This document shows, piece by piece, positions 1 to 7,152 of a DNA stretch of 64,000 nucleotides. A model generated the notes under the pieces. The model made no database searches, was not told where the DNA came from, and worked only from the letters and a program-made list of their open reading frames with translations. This DNA comes from G963663525 sp963663525. GTDB taxonomy: Bacteria; Myxococcota_A; SURF-8; G963663525. The stretch covers positions 372,001-436,000 of the forward strand of contig CAXXHC010000002.1 of the NCBI GenBank assembly GCA_963663525.2. The letters are read 5' to 3'. Position numbers and translations under genes: made by a program. Each line of letters opens with the position of its first letter. Position 1 is the first letter of the stretch.

Positions 1-355
1 CCGATCCTTCGGAAATCACGACGTTTACGCCTTTGGCCGTATCGATCACACTGCCGCCGCCCACAGCGATTATGGAATCGCAGCCGTTGTCCTGGTAGAA
101 ACGGGCCACTTCGTTGACCACGCGGTTGCCCGAATCGGGCGGAACATTGTCGTACACGCCGCCGACCGGCATATCACCCTCGTTCAGCGCGGCTTCCACC
201 TTCTCCAGCAGTTTGGCGCCCGCGACGCCTTTGTCGGTGACAATCAGCGGATTTTTCGCACCGAGTTGGGTCAGCTCGTGGGAAAGATTGGCGAGGGCTT
301 TGCGTCCGCTCAAGATTTTTACGGGACAGAAGAATTCGTAGTATTTCGGTTGCAT
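1..355 (-). CDS. Iron-containing alcohol dehydrogenase, N-terminal part (runs off the window)
   Basis: Reading from the ATG at 355 gives 118 codons that begin MQPKYYEFF and contain the nucleotide-binding signature GGGSVIDTAKG near residues 101-111, diagnostic of group III (iron-dependent) alcohol dehydrogenases, which interconvert alcohols and aldehydes with NAD(P)H in the cytoplasm. A Shine-Dalgarno AGGGAG lies just ahead of the start. The metal-binding His/Asp residues lie further on and are outside the window, so activity cannot be judged. The gene follows the SCP2-like gene at 394-918 by 38 bases on the same strand, so they probably share a transcript. Substrate unknown. Confidence 0.9.
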   Translation of the reverse strand, partial: MQPKYYEFFCPVKILSGRKALANLSHELTQLGAKNPLIVTDKGVAGAKLLEKVEAALNEGDMPVGGVYDNVPPDSGNRVVNEVARFYQDNGCDSIIAVGGGSVIDTAKGVNVVISEGS

Positions 356-393
356 GGCGTTCTCCCTGGAACGGTTGAAATCTGAATCGTGAG

Positions 394-918
394 TTATTTC
401 ATGGCGTTGCCGATAAGTCCCGGCGTAAGCAGGGCCATGATCTTCGCTTTCGTGGCCAGTTGCATCGGCGTGAGTTTCGGCGGTCGTTTGAAGGTTTTAT
501 CGAGAATCAGGCCGGGAAACAGATAGGTCTGCACAATGGACATGGCGCGCGTGACCTGCATCGCCTGCGCGTTGTCCCCCTGGATGATGACGCGATTTTC
601 GGCCACCGCCCAAGGCGCACCCAATTGCCCGGTGAAAATCATCACGGCAGAATCGAGGTTTTTGAACAGAATGGACAGCACCGGGTCTTTGCTGCCCAGT
701 CCCAGGCACTCGATACGGTCACCTTTTTTAAGGATCGTGATCGTCGGACCGTTCGGAAGCACGCCGATAGCCACGCGGCGGCCTTCTTCCCAGTCGGCGA
801 TTTCCTTTTTCATTTCATCGACATAGCGACTGGTCAGCTCGAAAGTCGCCCCCAGCGCCAGCAAAGACACCTGGGACGTAAGGATTTTCGCCTGTTTGGC
901 GAGCGGAGACAGGTTCAT
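394..918 (-). CDS. SCP2 sterol-carrier-like protein
   Basis: 174 residues, starting MNLSPLAKQ. I chose the ATG at 918 rather than an upstream one at 1011 because AGGAGGAG sits five bases before it. The central part (roughly residues 75-130: a short strand, then LFKNLDSAVMIFTGQ, then VAENRVIIQGD) resembles the hydrophobic-ligand fold of SCP2 sterol-binding proteins, which in bacteria often sit next to lipid or alcohol/aldehyde metabolism genes. No signal peptide is seen. It lies directly upstream of the iron alcohol dehydrogenase and probably forms an operon with it, which would fit handling of a hydrophobic alcohol or aldehyde (inference). Family assignment is by pattern only. Confidence 0.6.
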   Translation of the reverse strand: MNLSPLAKQAKILTSQVSLLALGATFELTSRYVDEMKKEIADWEEGRRVAIGVLPNGPTITILKKGDRIECLGLGSKDPVLSILFKNLDSAVMIFTGQLGAPWAVAENRVIIQGDNAQAMQVTRAMSIVQTYLFPGLILDKTFKRPPKLTPMQLATKAKIMALLTPGLIGNAMK

Positions 919-1047
919 CGCTCCTCCTGGTTTCTGCAAGAACACGCGCCCATGCGCCGTTCGGATGGAAACGTTCGTCACTTTTCGGAACAACCCGTAA
1001 AGTATACCCAAATGGCGGCGTTCCTCAACAAGTTTTCGACGGGGATG

Positions 1048-1278
1048 AAAGAACGGGGGCGGAAATTAAAATAGTGCAAAATCTGTTTTTTCGTTTGAAA
1101 CCTCAAAAAAGGGAGCATGAAAGGAGCATAGCAACTGTAGCACCCCGTTCTGACAGAGTATTTCGGTTTTTTGGGGAGCTCCGTTCACTTTGTTCACTGC
1201 ACTCGCCCCTACCTTTTTTCTCCTTGGAATAAGCTTTTACAATGTTTCGCACTATTTTAATTTCCGCCCAAAGAACGG
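1048..1278. mobile_element. 213-bp miniature inverted-repeat element with 9-bp target duplication
   Basis: The element proper is 1057-1269. Its ends (1057-1081 and 1245-1269) are inverted copies of each other over 25 bases with one mismatch, starting GGGCGGAAATT. It is flanked on both sides by the identical 9-mer AAAGAACGG (1048-1056 and 1270-1278), the signature of a transposition target duplication. It encodes no transposase, so it would have been moved in trans. A related, more decayed copy sits at 60487-60716. The transposase family cannot be named from the ends alone. Confidence 0.8.
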
Positions 1279-1289
1279 AAGCATGTTTT

Positions 1290-1468
1290 TAACCCGGAAA
1301 ATCCATGAAAATCGTAGCGAGACGCAGAAAACCGAAGGTATTTCAAGAAGTTGGAGCGATTTTCACCCGCAGGCATACAGAACAGTCTGTCGAGGATGAA
1401 AATCGTGAAACGAGTGAAAGAACGAGAGTTTTCAAGTCGTAGTAGGCTTTCATGAATTTTCCGGGTTA
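1290..1468. repeat. 179-bp element with 21-bp terminal inverted repeats
   Basis: The arms 1290-1310 and 1448-1468 match as an inverted repeat over 21 bases with one mismatch, starting TAACCCGGAAAA. Inside there is a second, nested inverted repeat (CGATTTTCA at 1357-1365 against TGAAAATCG at 1397-1405). No open frame with a ribosome-binding site is present. No target-site duplication could be recognised, so this may be a decayed non-autonomous transposon or a structured repeat. It sits only 11 bases from the right duplication of the 213-bp element. Confidence 0.6.
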
Positions 1469-1570
1469 CATTAACCGAAAGGTGATTTTTGCGTATAACT
1501 TTCGTTGCCGCACCCGCATAGCGGGTGGTTTTATGTTTCTCGCCAACGCGCTCAACTGACTAAAGTCTAC

Positions 1571-1595
1571 AATAAAAAACCCCGCCGGAGCGGGG
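1571..1595 (-). terminator. Rho-independent terminator of rpsB-tsf
   Basis: On the minus strand, just after the tsf stop, CCCCGC-TCCG-GCGGGG forms a perfect 6-bp GC stem with a 4-base loop followed by TTTTTTATT. It ends the rpsB-tsf transcript. Confidence 0.9.
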
Positions 1596-1611
1596 TACAT
1601 CGTCGTTGGGT

Positions 1612-2559
1612 TTATTTCCCTTCGAGTTGCTCGGCAACTTCGGCTGCCAGGTCGTTGCTGCGCTTCTCCAAGCCTTCGCCCAGACGCCAGCGGATGAAAC
1701 GGCGGACGGTGATCTCGTCGCCCAGTTCCTTGGCCAGACCTTCGAGTACCTTGTTGACGCGCGGCTTTTTCTTCTCCATCTCGTGCACCCACTCCTGGTT
1801 GAGCAGCACCATGTCCTGGAAGAATTTCTGCAGCTTGCCTTCGATGATTTTGTCCCAGATCTTCTCGGGTTTGCCCTCTTCCTTGACCTGATCGAGATAG
1901 ATGGCTTTTTCGCGCTCGACGACGTCCTGGGACACTTCGTCCGAGGAAACAGAAATGGGCGCCAGCGCGCCGATCTGCATGGAGACTTGCTTGGCGAAGG
2001 TCTGGAACGCCTCGTTGGCGACGGTTTCGTCCTTGCCGCAACCCAGTTCGACCAACACGCCCATCGTGCCGCCGCCATGAATGTACAGGTAGAACATTCC
2101 CTTGCCTTGGAGTTCCCACTTCGAGAACTGGCGAATCGAAAGGTTTTCGCCGATCTTCGCGATTTTTTCCGTCAGCGTGTCCGCCACGGTGAGGTTTTCG
2201 TCCTCGATCCACTTCTGCTCGTTCAGCGCCGCAACGTCGGCGGGGTTCTTCTCTTGAATGTGGCGACAGAGGGTATTGACGAAGCCGGTGAAATCATCGC
2301 CGCGCGCGACGAAATCGGTTTCGCAGTTGACTTCGACGAGCACCGCGCTTGCGCCGTCCTCGCTCACCAATCCGGCGACCTTGCCTTCCGAGGTGATGCG
2401 TCCGGCTTTCTTTTGCGCGGCGGCGAGTCCTTTTTTACGCAGAGCGTCGAGAGCGGCTTCCATGTCGCCGTCGGTTTCGGTCAACGCCTTTTTGCAGTCC
2501 ATCATGCCTGCGCCGGTTTTGTCGCGCAGTTCTTTGACCATCTGTGCCGTGATTTGCAT
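1612..2559 (-). CDS. tsf: Translation elongation factor Ts
   Basis: 315 residues, beginning MQITAQMVKELRDKTGAG; the ATG at 2559 is preceded by GGAGG. EF-Ts is the cytoplasmic nucleotide-exchange factor that regenerates EF-Tu-GTP. The N-terminal UBA-like domain with the RDKTGAGMMDCKKAL signature (residues ~10-25) and the core with TDFVARGDDF (~residues 81-90), the EF-Tu contact region, are clear. It is longer than the 283-residue E. coli protein; the extra length is in the C-terminal part, as in other bacteria with duplicated core subdomains. It follows rpsB by 98 bases in the universal rpsB-tsf arrangement and ends in a strong terminator. Confidence 0.98.
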   Translation of the reverse strand: MQITAQMVKELRDKTGAGMMDCKKALTETDGDMEAALDALRKKGLAAAQKKAGRITSEGKVAGLVSEDGASAVLVEVNCETDFVARGDDFTGFVNTLCRHIQEKNPADVAALNEQKWIEDENLTVADTLTEKIAKIGENLSIRQFSKWELQGKGMFYLYIHGGGTMGVLVELGCGKDETVANEAFQTFAKQVSMQIGALAPISVSSDEVSQDVVEREKAIYLDQVKEEGKPEKIWDKIIEGKLQKFFQDMVLLNQEWVHEMEKKKPRVNKVLEGLAKELGDEITVRRFIRWRLGEGLEKRSNDLAAEVAEQLEGK

Positions 2560-2657
2560 TGCGAATTCCTCCAAACTCTTGCCCGCCGAGCGGGAAAACA
2601 TATTTTTCTTAAGGTTTTCTAGACGTTACGAAATTTCGGTGCGAAACACCAGGCCGA

Positions 2658-3491
2658 TTATTCCTCGGTCTTGGCATCGCTTTCGTCGGAGGAAAACGTT
2701 TCCTCGCTTTTCTGCATCTTCTTGACCTGCACCTTTTTGCCGCCCACGGTGACGGAATCGCCGATTTCCTTTTTCTCGCCCGCGCTGCTGCGTTTGTTCT
2801 CGCGGTAAATGGCTTTGCCTTCCAGGCAGGCGTCGGCGATTTTCGACGAAAACAGCTTGATCGAGCGGATGGCGTCGTCGTTGCCGGGAATCAGGAAGTC
2901 GATGCCGTCCGGGTCGCAGTTGGTGTCGCAAAGGGCGATGACCGGAATCCCCAGCACGTTGGCTTCGTGAAGGGCGATTTTTTCCTTGTGCGGATCGATA
3001 ATGAACATGGCCGTCGGAAGCTTGCTCATTTTACTGATGCCGATCAGGTTGCGACCGAGCTTGTCTTTCAGTTTTTCTTTTTTGAGCGCTTCTTTTTTGG
3101 TTTTGACGCGATAATTGTCGTCTTCGGCCATTTTGACGAGTTCGTTGTAGACCTCGACGGATTGCTTGATCGTCCGGAAGTTGGTGAGCGTGCCACCCAG
3201 CCAACGGTGGGTCATGTAGAACTGCTCGGAGCGTTCGCCTTCCTCGGCGATGATTTCGCGGGCCTGCCGCTTGGTGCCGACGAACATCACGCTGCCGCCT
3301 TCGGAAACCGTATCCACGATGAACTCGTAGGCGCGGCGGAACAGGCGGACGGTCTGCTGCAAGTCAATGATATGGACTTTGTTGCGGGAACCGAAGATGT
3401 AGGGTTTCATTTTCGGATTCCAGCGCTGGGTCTGGTGTCCGAAGTGCACTCCGGCGTCGAGCATTTCTTTCATGGAAATCGGGCTGGTCAT
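2658..3491 (-). CDS. rpsB: 30S ribosomal protein S2
   Basis: 277 residues from the ATG at 3491, which has GGAGG seven bases upstream. S2 sits on the back of the 30S subunit at the head-body junction. The signatures MKEMLDAGVHFGHQTQRWNPKM (start of the protein) and the late block PVIALCDTNCDPDGIDFLIPGN are unmistakable (quoted in part). The C-terminus carries a roughly 45-residue charged tail rich in Lys, Glu and Ser beyond the usual end. It leads the rpsB-tsf operon. A segment of its leader can pair with the Shine-Dalgarno region (see the regulatory entry at 3498-3561). Confidence 0.98.
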   Translation of the reverse strand: MTSPISMKEMLDAGVHFGHQTQRWNPKMKPYIFGSRNKVHIIDLQQTVRLFRRAYEFIVDTVSEGGSVMFVGTKRQAREIIAEEGERSEQFYMTHRWLGGTLTNFRTIKQSVEVYNELVKMAEDDNYRVKTKKEALKKEKLKDKLGRNLIGISKMSKLPTAMFIIDPHKEKIALHEANVLGIPVIALCDTNCDPDGIDFLIPGNDDAIRSIKLFSSKIADACLEGKAIYRENKRSSAGEKKEIGDSVTVGGKKVQVKKMQKSEETFSSDESDAKTEE

Positions 3492-3497
3492 GGCATT

Positions 3498-3561
3498 CCT
3501 CCAGTGTTGGGCCTCCGCCCCGTTCCACCCGGCGTTTCCCGGCCAAAGCCGCACACTGGAA
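3498..3561 (-). promoter_or_regulatory. rpsB leader with a segment complementary to the Shine-Dalgarno region
   Basis: In the RNA (minus strand), UCCAGUGU at 3560-3553 is a perfect 8-base complement of ACACUGGA at 3507-3500, which runs directly into the GGAGG ribosome-binding site of rpsB. The intervening ~45 bases are GC-rich. Pairing would hide the start of the Shine-Dalgarno sequence. rpsB leaders are known targets of S2 autoregulation in other bacteria; that this one works so is inference. Confidence 0.4.
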
Positions 3562-3611
3562 CACCGGTCCCGGGGCGTGTGAAATTACGCGCGACTTTCG
3601 CGCGGATGTTG

Positions 3612-3640
3612 CGCTTACCACGGGCAGGGAGAAAGTGCAA
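3612..3640 (-). promoter_or_regulatory. Possible rpsB promoter
   Basis: On the minus strand TTGCAC (3640-3635) and TAAGCG (3617-3612) are separated by 17 bases. The -35 box is good, the -10 box weak. It would give a leader of about 115 bases including the pairing segment ahead of rpsB. Confidence 0.35.
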
Positions 3641-3702
3641 GGAAAAAGGGGATTTTATGGGGCGGGGGAAGAGGAAGGGAGAATCTCAAAGTCTTGTGAA
3701 TT

Positions 3703-4164
3703 TCAGGAAAACCCATTCTCTGAATAATTATCTTGGATTTCTTTGAATTGGTGGCTGTATATTTTTATTACTTCTCCTTTTTCATCATTCATTGCTTTGC
3801 CATAATCAACTTCAAGCCGGATTAATAAATCGGATAAAATATTGTATTGTCGATGAGCTACTTTTTTCTTTTCTCCTGGACGAAAAAGAGTATCTACTCC
3901 TGATAACGCAAACACGCTTATGCTTAGTATTATCATAGCTATATCAGATATAAATCCATCTTTCGAAGTTTGATACAGCAGATTTGCAGTAATGATTCCA
4001 GTCAAAGTGGGTACACCCACTCTAGAAATGACGTACAAAAAAATGTTAAGGTAACGATAACAAATTGATTCCAATCTCCATATTAAAATGCTTCGCCTCA
4101 ACTCCTTGTAGGCTTCATATGCTTCGCTTTGAGTTTCCACAGTCACCCCCATTGCCTTCTTCAT
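3703..4164 (-). CDS. Two-TM protein resembling SLATT-type effectors
   Basis: 153 residues. A charged N-terminus (to ~40) with a YKELRRSILIWRLE helix is followed by two hydrophobic segments (~42-66 and ~74-92) and a cytoplasmic helical tail starting FRPGEKKKVAHRQYNILSDL. This layout (amphipathic helix, two TM helices, then a conserved Arg/Tyr helix) is that of SLATT/DUF4231 proteins, predicted pore-forming effectors in nucleotide-signalling defence systems. No nucleotidyltransferase or SLOG partner is next to it. Base composition is clearly more AT-rich than the neighbours, suggesting acquisition by transfer. Assignment is by architecture only; it may simply be an unknown membrane protein. Confidence 0.5.
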   Translation of the reverse strand: MKKAMGVTVETQSEAYEAYKELRRSILIWRLESICYRYLNIFLYVISRVGVPTLTGIITANLLYQTSKDGFISDIAMIILSISVFALSGVDTLFRPGEKKKVAHRQYNILSDLLIRLEVDYGKAMNDEKGEVIKIYSHQFKEIQDNYSENGFS

Positions 4165-4265
4165 TCAACTTCTAAAACCATATCATCAGAATAGCACATA
4201 AACAAAAAAATGGCAAGTAAACCACGCACCCGGTCTGCATTTCCTCCACAATTCCAACAAGTTCC

Positions 4266-5429
4266 TTACTCCACCCCAAACTCCGCCTGGTCTTCCCCAA
4301 TACCGAACTCCCCGGAGGCCTGCACCTTTTCCACATCTCCCTCGGAAAGCGGCACCAGCACGTAGTCGATGGAAAACCGGTGATCCATCGCGTCGTACAT
4401 CAGCACCGAGGTGTGGGAGGCGTAGCCGTCGATATCCAGCACGGCGGGGTCGTTTTCGTCCGGACGGAGAAACCACGACAGTTCTCGGATGTAATAGCCC
4501 CGTTCGCCATCGGGATTGAGATCCCAGCGCCATCCGCTGCATCCCACGAAAAACGCCCCCTCCACGGCACCGTCCATATGCACCATGCGTTGCTCGTCCG
4601 TGGCGTGGGGCTGGGGCTGGCCGTCGTCGAAATACAGCACGTCCGGTTCTGGATAGCTCAGGCGATAGGAATGGCTTCCGGTAAGAGGCGTTTCTCCTTC
4701 CACGCCGACCACCAGAAAATGCGCCGTCGCCTCCGTGCGGGCGTATGGCATGGCTTCATTCATGTTCTCGCGATCCGATGGCCCCAGGCCGAAGCGCACC
4801 ACGGCGTCGAAGGTGAGGATGCCGTCCGTCTGCCGGACCTCCAACGCCTGGAGCGCGATTCCTCGCGTGGTCCAGCCGTATTTCGGGTGATAGGTCGAGC
4901 CGTCGTCCTCCTGGCCCTCCTCCGGCATCGGATAATCGGGGTTCGGCTGGTCTACATCCGTTGCCAGGTGCAACCCATGAACCAGGACGATATAGCGGTC
5001 GAAGCCGTCCAGTTTCTCGGCGGCAAGATCCACCTCGACCGGCTCGCGGACCTCCCAGTCGGGCGGATCGAGCACCACCTGCAGATCCACCGTGTGAAAG
5101 CCCAGCGTTCCGGGCGCGGAGACACGAAACCCTTCCACTTCATAGACCGAGTAGTCGTCCAGCATCTCGCCGGTGGTCCAGTCGCCTCCCACATGGCTGA
5201 TGTCGGCTTCCTCCGCCGCTTTGCACGTGGACGAAGAAGGCTCGATGCCCCATAAACTGATCCGATGGTTGAGGTTTTTCCACCCCAGTTTCAACCCGGA
5301 AAGCACGAAAGATTCGGAGCAGGCTTCCGGGTTGGGATCGGGATCGGATTCGGTGGAGATGTCGTCCCCATTGCAGCCAGTAAAAATCATCACGAAGAAA
5401 AAGCACAGGAATATCCAGGGCTTCGACAT
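4266..5429 (-). CDS. Exported lipoprotein, unknown function
   Basis: 387 residues from the ATG at 5429, which gives a clean lipoprotein signal MSKPWIFLCFFFVMIFTGC with lipobox FTGC; an ATG 21 bases upstream would add acidic residues before the signal and is less likely. After a short Asp/Glu/Pro linker comes a mostly beta-strand body without a domain I recognise. Seven Cys residues are scattered through it. The gene begins 50 bases after the flavodoxin/FGE-like lipoprotein gene on the same strand and is probably co-transcribed with it. Confidence 0.7.
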   Translation of the reverse strand: MSKPWIFLCFFFVMIFTGCNGDDISTESDPDPNPEACSESFVLSGLKLGWKNLNHRISLWGIEPSSSTCKAAEEADISHVGGDWTTGEMLDDYSVYEVEGFRVSAPGTLGFHTVDLQVVLDPPDWEVREPVEVDLAAEKLDGFDRYIVLVHGLHLATDVDQPNPDYPMPEEGQEDDGSTYHPKYGWTTRGIALQALEVRQTDGILTFDAVVRFGLGPSDRENMNEAMPYARTEATAHFLVVGVEGETPLTGSHSYRLSYPEPDVLYFDDGQPQPHATDEQRMVHMDGAVEGAFFVGCSGWRWDLNPDGERGYYIRELSWFLRPDENDPAVLDIDGYASHTSVLMYDAMDHRFSIDYVLVPLSEGDVEKVQASGEFGIGEDQAEFGVE

Positions 5430-5478
5430 ATCGGCCTCGTCGTCGGTCATGGAAAAAAGATGGAAATGACTCTCGTCT

Positions 5479-6849
5479 TTATTCCTTAACACATCGAAGG
5501 CCGGAAAGATAGAATCCCTTCCCGAATTGCATCCGGTATGCGGCATCGAACTTGAAGGCCGCAGGGTCCGTTTCGAGCCAGCTTCCCCCGATAAGGGCAT
5601 AGGATTTCGGGTTCTGCGGGCTGAGCGTCACCCATTCGGAGAGATTTCCCGCCATGTCGCAGAGCCCAAATACGCTTTTTCCTTCGGGAAACGAGCATAC
5701 CGGCGCGAGGCCTGGAAATGGGTCGCTGATGGTTCCCGGCTTACCCAGAGAAAAGTATTTCAGACCGGTTTCGGGAGGCTGGCCACGGTTCAGGCGACTT
5801 CCGTCCGAGGGAAATTCCCAGCCCCACGGGTAATCGTACAGTGTCTGCCCGCGTGCGGCGCGAGTCCATTCGCCGATCGTGGGCAGGCGCATGTCCGCCC
5901 ACTTGCAGAATGCTTTCGCGTCATCGATGTGCAGGCCGAGAATCGGCAGCGAGGAGTCATCCTGGAGCAGGCGCTTGCAGTGGGTATCGTCCCGCATAGG
6001 AGAGCAAACGCCGTCTTCCACACAACGCCGGTATTGTCTTAGGGTGATTTCGCTGCGATTCATGGAAAAAGCATCTACAACGACCCGTTTCACGACCGTT
6101 TTTTCCAACGGTCTTTCCGGCACGTGCACCCAGGCCCGACCTTTGGGTACCTGGCATAGCGTCATGTCGCGCGTGTCCTTGTCGGGAGCACAAGAAACCT
6201 TCGGGTGCTCATCATAAGACCACAGGTCCGTTCGTGCGAACACTGCCTTTTCCACGAGGCGCTCGATAACGTCGCGTTTGACATGGGCATCGAGCCGGAA
6301 TTCCAGAGGCACGACGATTTCCGCGCCTTTCAAAGAGATTTTCTTTAAAACTTCTTCAATTTTTCCAGGGTCCGCATAGTGGATGTAAGTATAGAAAAAC
6401 AATACTTTTTTCCCCTTCAGATCCATGGAATCGATCAAATCCACCACCGGTTGCGGAATACCGTGACTCCAAATCGGAAACCCGAAAAACACGAAGGATT
6501 CCGGGATCTTCTTCAGCATGGGGCGCAGTCGTTTGCCGTTTGGAAGAGCATTCAGGTCGGGCATTTTAGGGGGATGATCTCCGTAAACCATCAACCGTCC
6601 CCCGAACATACGTACCAGGGTTTCAGCGACGATTTCCGTGCGACCCGTGTAGCTATGTACGAGCACTAGAGGGGAGGAAACCAAGTGCTTTTCATCAAAA
6701 GCGAGGTGTTTCCATTTAACACGTACACCGGAAACCGATGTGGGATAGGGTCGCGGTTCGTCGCAGCCACTGCATCCAGCCACGAACATGAGACATATCC
6801 CCGCAAGCCATAACCACACATCCCGCTTTACTTGGCTTCCAACCATCAC
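5479..6849 (-). CDS. Lipoprotein fusing a flavodoxin-like domain to an FGE/sulfatase-modifying-factor-like domain
   Basis: 456 residues. Signal peptide with lipobox VAGC near residue 25. Residues ~58-205 read as a flavodoxin fold: LVLVHSYTGRTEIVAETL matches the phosphate-binding loop of flavodoxins (T/S-x-T-G-x-T), followed by FVFFGFPIWSHGIPQPV, the usual second flavin loop. Residues ~255-456 are an FGE-sulfatase (SUMF1-like) domain: FSMNRSEITLRQYRRC, LPTIGEWTRAARG, FGLCDMAGNLSEWV, IGGSWLE, GLRCV. The catalytic cysteine expected shortly after the GGSW motif is absent (Glu and Thr follow), so formylglycine formation is unlikely; the fold is more likely used for binding. A flavodoxin fold outside the cytoplasm is unusual. 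Confidence 0.85.
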   Translation of the reverse strand: MMVGSQVKRDVWLWLAGICLMFVAGCSGCDEPRPYPTSVSGVRVKWKHLAFDEKHLVSSPLVLVHSYTGRTEIVAETLVRMFGGRLMVYGDHPPKMPDLNALPNGKRLRPMLKKIPESFVFFGFPIWSHGIPQPVVDLIDSMDLKGKKVLFFYTYIHYADPGKIEEVLKKISLKGAEIVVPLEFRLDAHVKRDVIERLVEKAVFARTDLWSYDEHPKVSCAPDKDTRDMTLCQVPKGRAWVHVPERPLEKTVVKRVVVDAFSMNRSEITLRQYRRCVEDGVCSPMRDDTHCKRLLQDDSSLPILGLHIDDAKAFCKWADMRLPTIGEWTRAARGQTLYDYPWGWEFPSDGSRLNRGQPPETGLKYFSLGKPGTISDPFPGLAPVCSFPEGKSVFGLCDMAGNLSEWVTLSPQNPKSYALIGGSWLETDPAAFKFDAAYRMQFGKGFYLSGLRCVKE

Positions 6850-6949
6850 GATCCCCCCGTGAAGTTTGTTGCAACAACGCGAAAATAGAGGTTGTCAGTC
6901 GAAACGATTCGAGTTTCGCCGCTTTCGCGTTCGCCTACCTGCCTCTTTT

Positions 6950-6979
6950 ATGGTACAAAAGAAACGTATCGTCCGTCAA
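6950..6979 (-). promoter_or_regulatory. Possible promoter of the flavodoxin/FGE-like lipoprotein gene
   Basis: Minus strand TTGACG (6979-6974), 18-base spacer, TACCAT (6955-6950). It would leave a leader of about 95 bases containing the 12-base palindrome at 6866-6877. Confidence 0.4.
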
Positions 6980-7101
6980 TACCTTGTTCTTCCGAAATAT
7001 ACGCTTCAAAGCTCCCCTTTCCTCAATTACCTGTAATAACAGTTGATTCCAAAATTCAACTCCCGTGTTCGGCGCTTCGATTTTGTCCCTGTGCGAACTC
7101 C

Positions 7102-7130
7102 TTGGCCTTCTCATCAAGATGTGCTATGCA
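7102..7130 (+). promoter_or_regulatory. Possible mutL promoter
   Basis: TTGGCC (7102-7107), 17-base spacer, TATGCA (7125-7130), 22 bases before the TTG start of mutL. Moderate match to the vegetative consensus. Confidence 0.5.
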
Positions 7131-7152
7131 GACGAAGAGAAGGAGAAACGCG

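Larger units (their letters stand above)
919..1571. other. Gene-free stretch with two inverted-repeat elements
   Basis: About 650 bases between the SCP2-like gene and tsf hold no convincing gene: the only open frame (1190-1399, plus) has no ribosome-binding site and runs through both repeat elements. The stretch contains a 213-base element with 9-base target duplications (1048-1278), a second inverted-repeat element (1290-1468) and a short GC-rich hairpin, CACCCGC ATA GCGGGTG, at 1511-1527 followed by a T-rich run on the plus strand. It looks like a landing site for small mobile DNA. Confidence 0.7.
6850..7152. other. Divergent spacer before mutL
   Basis: About 300 bases between two divergent genes. 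It holds the two promoter candidates listed separately, and a perfect 12-base palindrome TTGTTGCAACAA at 6866-6877, 17 bases before the flavodoxin/FGE lipoprotein start. An open frame continuing mutL upstream to 6892 is not used, because the ribosome-binding site and conserved N-terminus start at 7153. Confidence 0.6.

Noticed and set aside
1190..1399. Small plus-strand open frame
   Set aside because: It runs across the end of one repeat element and into another, with no ribosome-binding site or conserved features.
1511..1545. Left end of an IS200-like element (hairpin plus ATGTTTCTCGCCAA, also found at 60714-60727)
   Set aside because: The hairpin is a common shape, and a shared 14-mer is expected by chance several times in a 64-kb window; no transposase remnant is nearby.
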